Shown in pieces: positions 1 through 6,040 of a stretch of 7,494 bases of DNA (positions are counted from its first letter, which is position 1; each line of letters begins with the position of its first letter). Location: NCBI GenBank assembly GCA_009665115.1, contig WJXE01000087.1:1-7494 (forward strand), in the 5' to 3' direction. A program made the translations under genes and the position numbers. The notes under the pieces are model-generated. The model worked only from the letters and a program-made list of their open reading frames with translations, did not search any database and had not been told where the DNA came from. The DNA comes from Nitrosopumilales archaeon (GTDB lineage: Archaea; Thermoproteota; Nitrososphaeria; Nitrososphaerales; Nitrososphaeraceae).

Positions 1-12
1 GTTGCAAATAGG

Positions 13-141
13 ATGGACTTTCTAATAATCGCATTCATAGTATTTTTCGCATACAAGCAAAGGAGACTGAGCCTCCCTCCGCGGATAAAAATAGCCGCAA
101 CAAGACGTGCCACGTTCTTATCGCGAATTTATCGCAAGTAA
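13..141 (+). CDS. Possible small membrane protein, or C-terminal end of a gene entering from the left
   Basis: The frame is open from base 1, with an ATG at 13 and TAA at 139-141. From that ATG it would encode 42 residues: a hydrophobic segment at about residues 3-13 (DFLIIAFIVFF), then a strongly basic tail rich in Arg and Lys. This is the arrangement of a small membrane-anchored protein with a cytoplasmic basic tail (positive-inside rule). Because the frame is open to the window edge, it could equally be the C-terminus of a larger protein. I recognise no family, and a 47-codon open frame is short enough to occur by chance. Confidence 0.3.
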   Translation: MDFLIIAFIVFFAYKQRRLSLPPRIKIAATRRATFLSRIYRK

Positions 142-710
142 TAGCAACAGGAAGTGTATAGTTTAGAGTTGGTGCTTTATGAGTATTATGAATATTGCAC
201 TATTTGGAAGCCTCTCCATGTGAAATACAGAGGCAGCTCTATTGGGCCTCCACATAGTCGGGTGTCAACATTCGTAACATGGCTCCAATTGACTTATGGC
301 TGTATTTCATTTGTATTTATTTAGTTGTCCCTCTTTATCAATATCTTCTCTTAGAAACTTTATCATAGGATGCAGTCTCGTACTGGTGAGCAAAAAATTT
401 CAATCAGTATTTGGCGTGCCTAGCCTAGCTCAAAGCAGAATTGTCTACGATAGAGCAACGAAACACATCGATCATACTCGTACACGCGGAGATAATAACA
501 ACTACTTCGTTATGAATTGTATGGAAGACAAAATGTAGAGACTCTTTAGTCTTTAGGAATATTCAATTTGATAATACATGGTAAGCAAATAACTTCGCGG
601 ATAACTTCGGATTGATGAAACCCAGAATCGCGTGAGCCTATGTGGCATGATTTATCATATATCTTTTATTATGACTAAACGGCATATAAACCTCCATTAT
701 CCATTTATTA
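142..710. other. Long gene-poor region, possibly with a decayed gene
   Basis: About 570 bases without a convincing gene. Frames are short: one of 29 codons from ATG 279 and one of 80 codons from ATG 296, the latter with a Ser/Asn-rich, family-free translation. The 279 frame begins MAPIDLWLYFICIYLVVPLY, which has the look of the N-terminal membrane segment of an archaeal membrane protein, then stops at 366-368. Competing short hairpins occur at 210-250 and a 12-base tandem repeat at 589-609. No tRNA-like sequence was recognised. Confidence 0.45.
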
Positions 711-1274
711 TTATTCTACCATTTTCAAGGTGTCTGTGAGCGTGATAATCCCTACTACAGCACCCTTTTCACTAACAAGAACACACTTTGAAAATCTGAC
801 CAAAGGAACCAGTGCCTTGGCAGGAATTGATAAATCAACTAGAGGAGGCGGTGGTTCCATAATCATGGAAATCGTCATATTGCGTCCGCCCTCTTTTTCG
901 GCTTTTTCCACCATGTTTTTTGCCAAGCCGTCTTCACTTACAATACCAACAACACGGGAGCCGTCGAACACTGGAATTTGACTGATAGAATTACTTCTCA
1001 TTCTATCAATGGCTATCCGAAGCGTGTCGTTTTTTTGTACTAAAATTAGCCTACGACTGCAAATATCGCCAGCTTTCATCGAAGATTGTCCTTCGAGAGA
1101 GCTTAAGAGCTCGAAGATTTTCCGGGCAGTCTCATAGCTTGGTTTGCAGCGACCTGACTCTATCTGGTTGATCATGGATGTGCTTATTCCAGTTAGCCCG
1201 GCCAGCTTGCGCTGAGTCAAGCCGAGTCTAACTCTGGCCTGTTTAACATATTCAAGTCTCGGAAGCATCTCCAT
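711..1274 (-). CDS. HTH (XRE family) plus CBS-pair transcriptional regulator
   Basis: A 187-residue protein. Residues about 8-60 form a Cro/C1-type helix-turn-helix (KQARVRLGLTQRKLAGLTGI, then STSMINQIESGRCKPS, the usual recognition-helix region). Residues about 66-187 form two CBS repeats, with typical strand-turn pieces ISQIPVFDGSRVVGIVSEDG and CVLVSEKGAVVGIITLTD. CBS pairs of this type usually bind adenine nucleotides or related ligands, so it is probably a ligand-sensing DNA-binding regulator; the ligand cannot be read from sequence. The architecture is common in archaea. The ATG at 1274 is used; a second ATG two codons in (1268) is equally possible. A TATA-like element about 30 nt upstream fits a transcript with almost no leader. 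The gene is divergent from aRF1 and may regulate itself or that gene, which is inference only. Confidence 0.9.
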   Translation of the reverse strand: MEMLPRLEYVKQARVRLGLTQRKLAGLTGISTSMINQIESGRCKPSYETARKIFELLSSLEGQSSMKAGDICSRRLILVQKNDTLRIAIDRMRSNSISQIPVFDGSRVVGIVSEDGLAKNMVEKAEKEGGRNMTISMIMEPPPPLVDLSIPAKALVPLVRFSKCVLVSEKGAVVGIITLTDTLKMVE

Positions 1275-1302
1275 TATTTTTTGATTTCTTACATTCTCAC
1301 GT

Positions 1303-1312
1303 TTAATAATAA
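1303..1312 (-). promoter_or_regulatory. TATA-like box of the HTH-CBS regulator gene
   Basis: On the minus strand this reads TTATTAAAC, centred about 32 nt upstream of the ATG at 1274. That is the archaeal TATA position for a very short leader. The same AT-rich block could also serve plus-strand transcription toward aRF1. Confidence 0.4.
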
Positions 1313-1439
1313 CTTTGGCTTAAAGTAAGCAAACGTCAGGAATCTGGGAGAACGATGCATCAACAAAATATTATGACTCAGGCATTATCATCTAGACAAC
1401 ATCATTTTTTTTGTCTTTCCTGCTATGTTGTTGATATCC

Positions 1440-1447
1440 TTATATTA
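1440..1447 (+). promoter_or_regulatory. TATA-like box of the aRF1 gene
   Basis: TTATATTA centred about 34 nt upstream of the ATG at 1478. It predicts a transcript starting around 1470, which would exclude the in-frame ATG at 1355 and supports 1478 as the start. Confidence 0.45.
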
Positions 1448-1477
1448 TGTGCGCACGAAAAGTCTCTATTAGCAACG

Positions 1478-2785
1478 ATGAATAACGGCAGCAGCAGTAC
1501 GCAACCGAAGTGGGATTCGGTAAAGAGATACAAGTTAACCAAAATGTTGAATGAACTTGGAAGCATTTCGGGTCATGGAACCGAACTTGTAACCGTGTAT
1601 GTCCCTCCCAGGAGACCGATTTTCGATGTCATTGCACAATTGCGTAATGAATCAGGTACTGCTTCAAACATTAAATCCGATTTGACGAGAACCCACGTTC
1701 AAGACGCTTTGAGCAGAACAATAGAGCACTTAAAACTTTTCAAGGAGACGCCGGAGAATGGGCTCGTCATATTTTGCGGAGCTATTCCAAGCGGGAAGGG
1801 TTTCGGCACAGAAAAGATTGAACTTTATCCTGTTCTACCACCGAAGCCAGTTCAGATTCAGCTTTATCGCTGCGACGATCATTTTTGGATAGACCACTTG
1901 AGGGATATGATGAAGGATGATAAAGTAATAGGGATTATTGCTATTGATACACAAGAAGCTGGCCTTGGAATATTGACCGGTGATAGATGGGTAGTTGTAG
2001 ACACAATGACCTCTGGCGTCGCTGGCAAACACAGGCAAGGCGGTCAGTCTGCAAGAAGATTTGAAAGGCTTCGCGATAATGAACTAAATGAATACTATCA
2101 CAGAGTAGGAGACCATGCTCAAAAAGTGTTCATTGATCAGTTTAATGTTAGAGGGCTTATAGTAGGGGGACCTGGTCCAACAAAGGAGAATTTTCTTAGA
2201 GAAGAATATCTGGATTACAGACTGCAGAACAACGTTATTACGACTTTAGACACTTCTTATTCTGGTGACGAAGGCATTCGCGAAATCATAGACAAGGTTA
2301 ATGATCAAGGTGTTATGACAGAATATCGGTTGATGGAGGAAAAAAAGATAGTCAAGAAATTCATGGGCGAGGTTCATTCAGGAAGAGGTCTTGGTATCTA
2401 CGGTATCTTGGATGTTATAAAATCTCTCCAGAACGGAATTGTCGATATGGTTATTGTGACTGACGATATTACTTTTCTAAAGTTGGATGTAAAATGCAAA
2501 AGATGCGGCACTATACAAGAAAAATTTATTGAGAGAAGTAACTTGGTATCTACCAAACAAGAGCTTTTATCAAAACCATGTCCTTCGTGCTCAGCAGTCG
2601 ATTATGAAAGCAGCGAGAAAGATATTGTAGATTATCTAGAAGAATTAGCGACTATGACAGCAAGTCGGCTGGAAATAATCTCTGGAAAATCAGAAGAAGG
2701 CGCTCAGATAGCTAGCCTTGGGCGAATAGGAGCAATTCTCCGCTTCAGGCCCAGTAGCAGTAATACTATCGCTCGGATATCTTGA
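1478..2785 (+). CDS. prf1: Peptide chain release factor aRF1
   Basis: Archaeal class I release factor: it recognises all three stop codons in the ribosomal A site and triggers release of the nascent chain, acting with a translational GTPase (aEF1A in archaea). From ATG 1478 it has 435 residues, close to the family length of about 410-435. Domain 1 carries TASNIKS (residues 61-67) and YRCDDHF (130-136, the YxCxxxF motif), both used in stop-codon decoding. Domain 2 carries GGQ at 188-190 in a GKHRQGGQSARR context, the peptidyl-tRNA hydrolysis loop. Domain 3 carries a zinc-knuckle pair, CKRC (340-343) and CPSC (368-371). The frame extends upstream to ATG 1355, adding 41 residues (Cys-rich, hydrophobic) that do not match the family start; the TATA position and family length argue for 1478. 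A T7 run follows the stop. Confidence 0.96.
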   Translation: MNNGSSSTQPKWDSVKRYKLTKMLNELGSISGHGTELVTVYVPPRRPIFDVIAQLRNESGTASNIKSDLTRTHVQDALSRTIEHLKLFKETPENGLVIFCGAIPSGKGFGTEKIELYPVLPPKPVQIQLYRCDDHFWIDHLRDMMKDDKVIGIIAIDTQEAGLGILTGDRWVVVDTMTSGVAGKHRQGGQSARRFERLRDNELNEYYHRVGDHAQKVFIDQFNVRGLIVGGPGPTKENFLREEYLDYRLQNNVITTLDTSYSGDEGIREIIDKVNDQGVMTEYRLMEEKKIVKKFMGEVHSGRGLGIYGILDVIKSLQNGIVDMVIVTDDITFLKLDVKCKRCGTIQEKFIERSNLVSTKQELLSKPCPSCSAVDYESSEKDIVDYLEELATMTASRLEIISGKSEEGAQIASLGRIGAILRFRPSSSNTIARIS

Positions 2786-2789
2786 TATC

Positions 2790-2796
2790 TTTTTTT
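2790..2796 (+). terminator. T-tract after aRF1
   Basis: Seven consecutive T residues begin five bases after the aRF1 stop codon. Archaeal RNA polymerase terminates at such U-rich tracts without needing a strong hairpin. The receiver gene starts only 44 bases after the aRF1 stop, so partial read-through is possible. Confidence 0.4.
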
Positions 2797-2829
2797 AGGA
2801 ATTTTTGCCAATATAGGGAGTCTCTCGAT

Positions 2830-3225
2830 ATGGCAGGAACTGGTAGACAGGAAAGACAGATTCGGAAGGTAATGATATTGGAGGATGAACAGGATATCCT
2901 CCACCTCTACAAGGATTATCTGAGTGCAAAAGGTCATTCTGTAATTGTGACCTCAACTACGGCTAATGAAGCAATGGACGATTATGAGAAATATAGACCT
3001 GACTTTGTCATAATCGATTATAAACTTCCTGGAAAAAAGAATGGGTTAGAGGCCGCAAAAGAAATTCTGATGAGTTACCCCTCTGGCAGAATCTTAATGC
3101 TAACAGCGTTTCATGGTGTAAAGGACGAATTGAAAAAGGACTTTTTCTTCGACGACAAAATGATACAAATTCTGATAAAACCTGTGAAACTTGCGCGACT
3201 AGCAGATATTATTATTCGTAATTAA
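2830..3225 (+). CDS. Stand-alone receiver-domain response regulator
   Basis: From ATG 2830 the product has 131 residues and consists almost entirely of a CheY-like receiver domain, with no output domain. Visible conserved residues are the acidic pocket E18-D19 in MILEDEQDI (E-D rather than the commoner D-D), the phospho-acceptor D63 in FVIIDYKLPG, the switch Thr T92 in ILMLTAF, and K117 in LIKPVKLARL. All residues for phosphorylation are present, so it is probably an active phospho-relay or signalling protein controlled by a histidine kinase encoded elsewhere; none lies in this window. The first 14 residues are a charged, non-domain leader. A longer frame from TTG 2782 overlaps the aRF1 stop and is less likely. 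It follows aRF1 by 44 bases, so the two may be partly co-transcribed, though a T7 tract lies between. Confidence 0.88.
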   Translation: MAGTGRQERQIRKVMILEDEQDILHLYKDYLSAKGHSVIVTSTTANEAMDDYEKYRPDFVIIDYKLPGKKNGLEAAKEILMSYPSGRILMLTAFHGVKDELKKDFFFDDKMIQILIKPVKLARLADIIIRN

Positions 3226-3247
3226 GCATCATCGTGCTCTATTTTTT
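3225..3247 (+). terminator. Short hairpin and T6 tract after the receiver gene
   Basis: AGCA (3225-3228), a six-base loop and TGCT (3235-3238) are followed by a T6 run at 3242-3247, right behind the TAA of the receiver gene. The stem is weak at 4 bp, but the T-tract fits archaeal termination. Confidence 0.35.
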
Positions 3248-3304
3248 ACTCATGTGACACGGATCTAATTTTAATCCCGGTTATGATAGTATACATCATA
3301 ACAG

Positions 3305-3496
3305 ATGTTTATCGTAAAAAAGCTAAGCAAGAACGGCGTCTGGAATGCCATTAGTCTTATAGATCAAAACGGGTCGTTCAGAGGCGAAGCAAGGTTCGAT
3401 TCTAAGAAAGAGGCAGTAGATTACCTTCTTGAATACAAGCGAAGAATGAAAAACCAACAACAGGACCTCAAAGTCTTTTCTGAACCTTCAAAATAG
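3305..3496 (+). CDS. Small conserved-looking protein of unknown function, 63 residues
   Basis: I do not recognise a definite family. The layout is a short beta-beta-alpha unit: MFIVKKLSKNGVWNAISLID then SFRGEARFDSKKEAVDYLLE, ending in a polar, basic helix and tail. The W-x-x-x motif followed by a glycine, an F-D/T-S-K-K-E-A turn and a helix loosely resembles small DUF2188-like proteins, but this is weak. There is no signal peptide or membrane segment. An ATG at 3305 follows AT-rich sequence (TTTTAAT about 33 nt upstream). It lies about 80 bases after the receiver gene, behind a probable terminator, so it is likely a separate unit. Confidence 0.6.
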   Translation: MFIVKKLSKNGVWNAISLIDQNGSFRGEARFDSKKEAVDYLLEYKRRMKNQQQDLKVFSEPSK

Positions 3497-3642
3497 TGTT
3501 GTCGTCATATGTGGAATATCTATATCTACGCTGCTATTGTTTTCGTTACCAAAATGGATCTCCTGTCGACGGAGAGATTAGATCATTTAGTAGGCCATAA
3601 TTATGCGATAACCTTTTACGGCATAAGGTCGTATAGTTCATT

Positions 3643-3828
3643 ATGTATACGAATTTCTGTTACTTGTGTAACACCGAAAAGCTTACGAGGCCATGTTCGA
3701 ATTGTGGCAAGCCTACATGCAAAGACTGTATGAAGAGCTTTCCCTTCTCCACTAGCGTCTGTTTAGAGTGTGCATCCGGCGTCAAAACCAGGCTGGCCGG
3801 TATTAGAGGCGACGAAGAGATTTTCTAA
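3643..3828 (+). CDS. Small zinc-binding protein with four CxxC knuckles, 61 residues
   Basis: Cysteine pairs sit at residues 6/9 (CYLC), 18/21 (CSNC), 26/29 (CKDC) and 40/43 (CLEC). Eight Cys in four CxxC pairs can bind two zinc ions in a cross-brace or treble-clef arrangement, as in RING, FYVE or B-box-like fingers; the short CKDC spacing after CSNC resembles a treble clef. The C-terminal 18 residues are polar (VKTRLAGIRGDEEIF) without motif. No catalytic or DNA-binding residues are evident, so it is most likely a protein-protein or nucleic-acid adaptor. The ATG at 3643 sits three codons before the first Cys pair region. It belongs to the class of tiny zinc proteins common in Nitrososphaeria, and the exact family is unknown to me. 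Confidence 0.72.
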   Translation: MYTNFCYLCNTEKLTRPCSNCGKPTCKDCMKSFPFSTSVCLECASGVKTRLAGIRGDEEIF

Positions 3829-4065
3829 TCTTTACTTTATCGTTATTATCATCATTTGGTTGTCTTTAAACGGTGCCCTTCTTTCTTGAATAATCAGACA
3901 TCCTAGAACACGGCAATAACTCTTCTTGTTGTTCATTCGGATGGCGTTATGTTATCTGCTTGTTCAATAATCTTAATCACTAATCATGTTCAAAATATCT
4001 ATGTCTTTAATACAATTATTTAAGTACCGGTTTTTACCAAAATATCATTTAGATTATATGATTGA

Positions 4066-4102
4066 CAACAGATGAGCAAACTGTTCGGTATCACATCTGT
4101 TG
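4066..4102 (-). repeat. Perfect 9-bp inverted repeat across the stop codon of the winged-helix gene
   Basis: CAACAGATG (4066-4074) and CATCTGTTG (4094-4102) are perfect complements with a 19-base loop that contains the TGA stop of the minus-strand gene (4091-4093). In that transcript it would form a 3'-end hairpin. The following sequence is AT-rich but lacks a clear T-run, so it is a possible terminator or mRNA 3'-end stabiliser rather than a textbook intrinsic terminator. Confidence 0.5.
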
Positions 4103-4342
4103 ATGAGCATCAGATACAACAACTTGGTAAAAAAATTCGACCCTGTCGACACCAAAACCTCTGATTCTTTTAATTCTACCTTCTTTCGTCAGACGTGTAA
4201 TGGCGTATCGGACTTCATATCTACTTCCAATTTCCCGCTCAAGCTGCTTGCCCGTAACTTTGCCGCTATTGTTTCGGACAATAGAGTAAACTAATTCTGT
4301 GCAGTCGTACTTGGAATTTTTACCGAGCTGAATCGAAGTCAT
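4091..4342 (-). CDS. Small winged-helix DNA-binding protein, 83 residues
   Basis: The sequence reads as one winged helix-turn-helix: helix 1 about residues 14-24 (CTELVYSIVRN), helix 2 about 30-38 (TGKQLEREIG), recognition helix about 41-54 (RYEVRYAITRLTKEG), and a wing RIKRIRGFGVDRVEFFYQVV. It is basic in the recognition helix and wing, consistent with DNA binding. There is no ligand domain, so it would act as a small archaeal repressor or activator. The ATG at 4342 lies about 27 nt from a TATA-like element, fitting leaderless transcription. A 15-bp palindrome sits just upstream of that box, a plausible self-binding site. The opposite-strand frame of 64 codons here is a shadow. Confidence 0.68.
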   Translation of the reverse strand: MTSIQLGKNSKYDCTELVYSIVRNNSGKVTGKQLEREIGSRYEVRYAITRLTKEGRIKRIRGFGVDRVEFFYQVVVSDAHQQM

Positions 4343-4362
4343 CTAATTTACCAGTAGATTTA

Positions 4363-4374
4363 GCCTTAAAAGTA
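4363..4374 (-). promoter_or_regulatory. TATA-like box of the winged-helix gene
   Basis: On the minus strand CTTTTAAGG is centred about 27 nt upstream of the ATG at 4342, the expected distance for a leaderless archaeal transcript. Confidence 0.45.
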
Positions 4375-4394
4375 ATCGAGGCTAACTTTTTTTA

Positions 4395-4409
4395 CTTCTT
4401 GTGAAGAAG
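4395..4409. promoter_or_regulatory. 15-bp palindrome, candidate operator upstream of the winged-helix gene
   Basis: CTTCTT-GTG-AAGAAG, perfect 6-bp arms around a 3-base centre, 20 bases upstream of the TATA-like box of the winged-helix gene. Small winged-helix dimers bind such symmetric sites. That this protein binds here is inference. The order on either strand (T7 before the stem on plus, A7 after it on minus) does not make an intrinsic terminator. Confidence 0.35.
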
Positions 4410-4496
4410 CGTGTACAGACGGACACAAATGCTCTCATTATCAAAACAAGTCTATAATATTTTTAGAGATGCCAGCCGATAGCAGAACAATATTGG

Positions 4497-4946
4497 TTAA
4501 ATTAATTCTTTATTAACTAAAGTGGGATTCAAAAATCGTTTAATCCCATCAGCAATCTTGAAGAGTTCTTCGTGTGAAGCCACACGTCTCATCGGCCATC
4601 GGCCGTTAGGGCTATCATCATTGAACCTCGGGATAATATGAACATGGACATGTGGGACAATTTGATTTGCCGCTTTGCCATTATTTTGACCCACATTGAA
4701 GCCATCTGCTTTTACAGTTGGTACAATCGCCCTGGCTATAATGGGCACGAGTGAATATAATCTTCCGACTTCCCTCTCTGGCATTAAGAGCAAATTATCG
4801 TAGTGGTTTTTTGGAATAATTAGAGTGTGTCCTCTACTTATTGGATACTTGTCCATCAATACCAAAAAATTGTCATCCTCGTAGACATCAACAAAAGGCA
4901 ATCTCTTTTTAACTATGTCGCAGAAGATACACGAACTCTTGCCCAA
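4497..4946 (-). CDS. HIT-family nucleotide hydrolase/transferase
   Basis: A histidine-triad protein of 149 residues if it starts at the TTG at 4946, close to the usual 110-150. The HIT signature is PHVHVHIIPR, with triad His 99, 101 and 103; H101 is the expected nucleophile that forms a nucleotidyl-His intermediate. The N-terminal CIFC (C6, C9) with H48 in PKNHYDNL is the zinc-binding set of Hint/HinT-like and archaeal HIT proteins. GFNVGQNNGKAANQ is the typical phosphate-binding loop region. Likely substrates are AMP-linked or dinucleotide compounds; the exact one is not readable. A longer frame reaches 5171, but its extra 75 residues are family-unlike and overlap the UbiA start. A strong TATA box at 4977-4990 predicts transcription starting around 4957, about 10 nt before the TTG. 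Confidence 0.9.
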   Translation of the reverse strand: MGKSSCIFCDIVKKRLPFVDVYEDDNFLVLMDKYPISRGHTLIIPKNHYDNLLLMPEREVGRLYSLVPIIARAIVPTVKADGFNVGQNNGKAANQIVPHVHVHIIPRFNDDSPNGRWPMRRVASHEELFKIADGIKRFLNPTLVNKELI

Positions 4947-4976
4947 TTCAGTCTCTAGCCGTACTAAACTTTTAAT

Positions 4977-4990
4977 GTATTTATAGTTTA
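4977..4990 (-). promoter_or_regulatory. TATA box of the HIT gene
   Basis: Minus strand AAACTATAAATACA, a near-ideal archaeal TATA sequence centred about 37 nt upstream of the TTG at 4946. It predicts a leader of roughly 10 nt and lies inside the longer open frame, which therefore is not the gene start. Confidence 0.6.
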
Positions 4991-5073
4991 GACACAAAAA
5001 CCAAACACTCTTTTCAAGTCCATTTTTTTGCTTGACTATATGTTCAGTACACTCGAAAATACAATTTGAGCCC

Positions 5074-5082
5074 TTAAATAAT
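5074..5082 (+). promoter_or_regulatory. TATA box of the UbiA-family gene
   Basis: TTAAATAAT centred 26 nt before the ATG at 5104, the spacing expected for a leaderless archaeal mRNA. It rules against the upstream in-frame ATG at 5032. With the HIT box it forms a compact divergent promoter region between 4947 and 5103. Confidence 0.6.
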
Positions 5083-5103
5083 AGTCTGCGATCCTTACCC
5101 AAA

Positions 5104-5982
5104 ATGATAAGAACTTGGCTGCGGGCTATACGATTAAGATTTCTATTAGCATCCGTGATCGCAGTCAGCAATGGTATAGCACTTGCTTTCTGGAAAAATA
5201 AACAGATTGACTTATCGGACGCGGCTCTAACATTCGTTGGAGTTATCTGCCTTCACGCAAGTATAGACTTGTTGAATGACTATTGGGATTACAAGCGAGG
5301 TATAGACACAGCAACGCAGAGAACAAAGTTTAGTGGCGGAACAGGAGTACTACCGGAAAATCTTTTAAAACCGGGTAACGTTTATTCCGTTGGCCTTATT
5401 TTTCTCCTAATCGGGACTCTAATAGGGATGTACTTTGTGGTGATAAGAGGCATTATGATTGCTTTACTCCTCGGATTCGCTATATTAGCAGTATATTTTT
5501 ATTCAACAAGTATCGTCAACCTCGGCTTAGGGGAGGCTTTTGTTGCAATCAAAGGCACTCTTATTGTAGTCGGATCTTACTATGTCCAAACGTCGTCGAT
5601 CGGGGTAGGTGTGGTCTATGTCGGTATTATAATGGGCATCTTATCGGCATCGGTCTTATTTGTAAATTCCTTTCCCGACTATCAAGCTGACCGTTCACGA
5701 GGAAGACGAACTTTAGTCATATTGTTGGGAAGGCAGAGAGCAGTAAAAATTTTCCCATGGATGATTCTCTGTACCTATGTTCTAATCATAGCGGGAATAT
5801 TTCTGGGTTACTTAAAAATATATTCTCTTGCATCCCTTCTATCAGCGCCATTTGCTGTAAGTGCAATTAAACGGATCAGCAAATCTTACCAAGATGTTGA
5901 GAAATTAGTACCGGTCATGGGTGCAACGGTGGCTTACTCTCGAGTCACGGGTGTAGTTTTGGCAGCAAGTTTGTTTATCTAA
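5104..5982 (+). CDS. UbiA-family prenyltransferase, probably MenA-like (quinone biosynthesis)
   Basis: A 292-residue integral membrane protein with about eight to nine hydrophobic segments. It would transfer an isoprenoid chain from a polyprenyl diphosphate to an aromatic acceptor in the membrane. Two Asp-rich Mg2+/diphosphate motifs are present: NDYWDYKRGID (N58, D59, D62) and DYQADRSRGRRTLVILLG (D192, D196). The second, with GRRTLVILLG, and the C-terminal TGVVLAASL are typical of MenA, 1,4-dihydroxy-2-naphthoate polyprenyltransferase. Ammonia-oxidising thaumarchaea are reported to use menaquinones, so this role fits, but UbiA paralogs for other aromatic or lipid substrates (for example geranylgeranylglyceryl phosphate or haem O) cannot be excluded by sequence alone. 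No other quinone-pathway gene is in the window. The start at 5104 begins MIRTWLRAIRLRFL, the normal family opening. Confidence 0.9.
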   Translation: MIRTWLRAIRLRFLLASVIAVSNGIALAFWKNKQIDLSDAALTFVGVICLHASIDLLNDYWDYKRGIDTATQRTKFSGGTGVLPENLLKPGNVYSVGLIFLLIGTLIGMYFVVIRGIMIALLLGFAILAVYFYSTSIVNLGLGEAFVAIKGTLIVVGSYYVQTSSIGVGVVYVGIIMGILSASVLFVNSFPDYQADRSRGRRTLVILLGRQRAVKIFPWMILCTYVLIIAGIFLGYLKIYSLASLLSAPFAVSAIKRISKSYQDVEKLVPVMGATVAYSRVTGVVLAASLFI

Positions 5983-6040
5983 ATCATGCACAAAGTTAGA
6001 GTCAACAGCAGCGAATCTAGGCCCATTGTTGATGATTTCT

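Noticed and set aside
296..538. 80-codon plus-strand frame in the left gene-poor region
   Set aside because: No family resemblance, no TATA-like box at the right distance, and Ser/Asn-rich composition typical of noncoding sequence.
592..603. 12-mer ACTTCGCGGATA shared with 6671-6682
   Set aside because: About one or two shared 12-mers are expected by chance among all pairs in a window this long; no flanking similarity.
589..609. Tandem ATAACTTCG repeat (12-base period), resembling the start of a loxP arm
   Set aside because: Only nine bases match, there is no spacer or inverted second arm, and no recombinase is nearby; chance in AT-rich sequence.
2880..2902. 7-bp inverted repeat GGAGGAT/ATCCTCC inside the receiver gene
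   Set aside because: It is explained by codons for the conserved acidic-pocket region; no regulatory role is suggested.
3509..3733. 74-codon plus-strand frame overlapping the eight-cysteine zinc protein
   Set aside because: It overlaps a well-supported cysteine-knuckle gene in another frame and has no motif of its own.
3832..3936. 34-codon minus-strand frame starting MNNKKSYCRVLGC
   Set aside because: Too short, without motif, clear promoter or coding bias.
4072..4164. 30-codon plus-strand frame beginning MSKLFGITSVDE
   Set aside because: It overlaps the winged-helix gene on the other strand and the hairpin; no support beyond an ATG.
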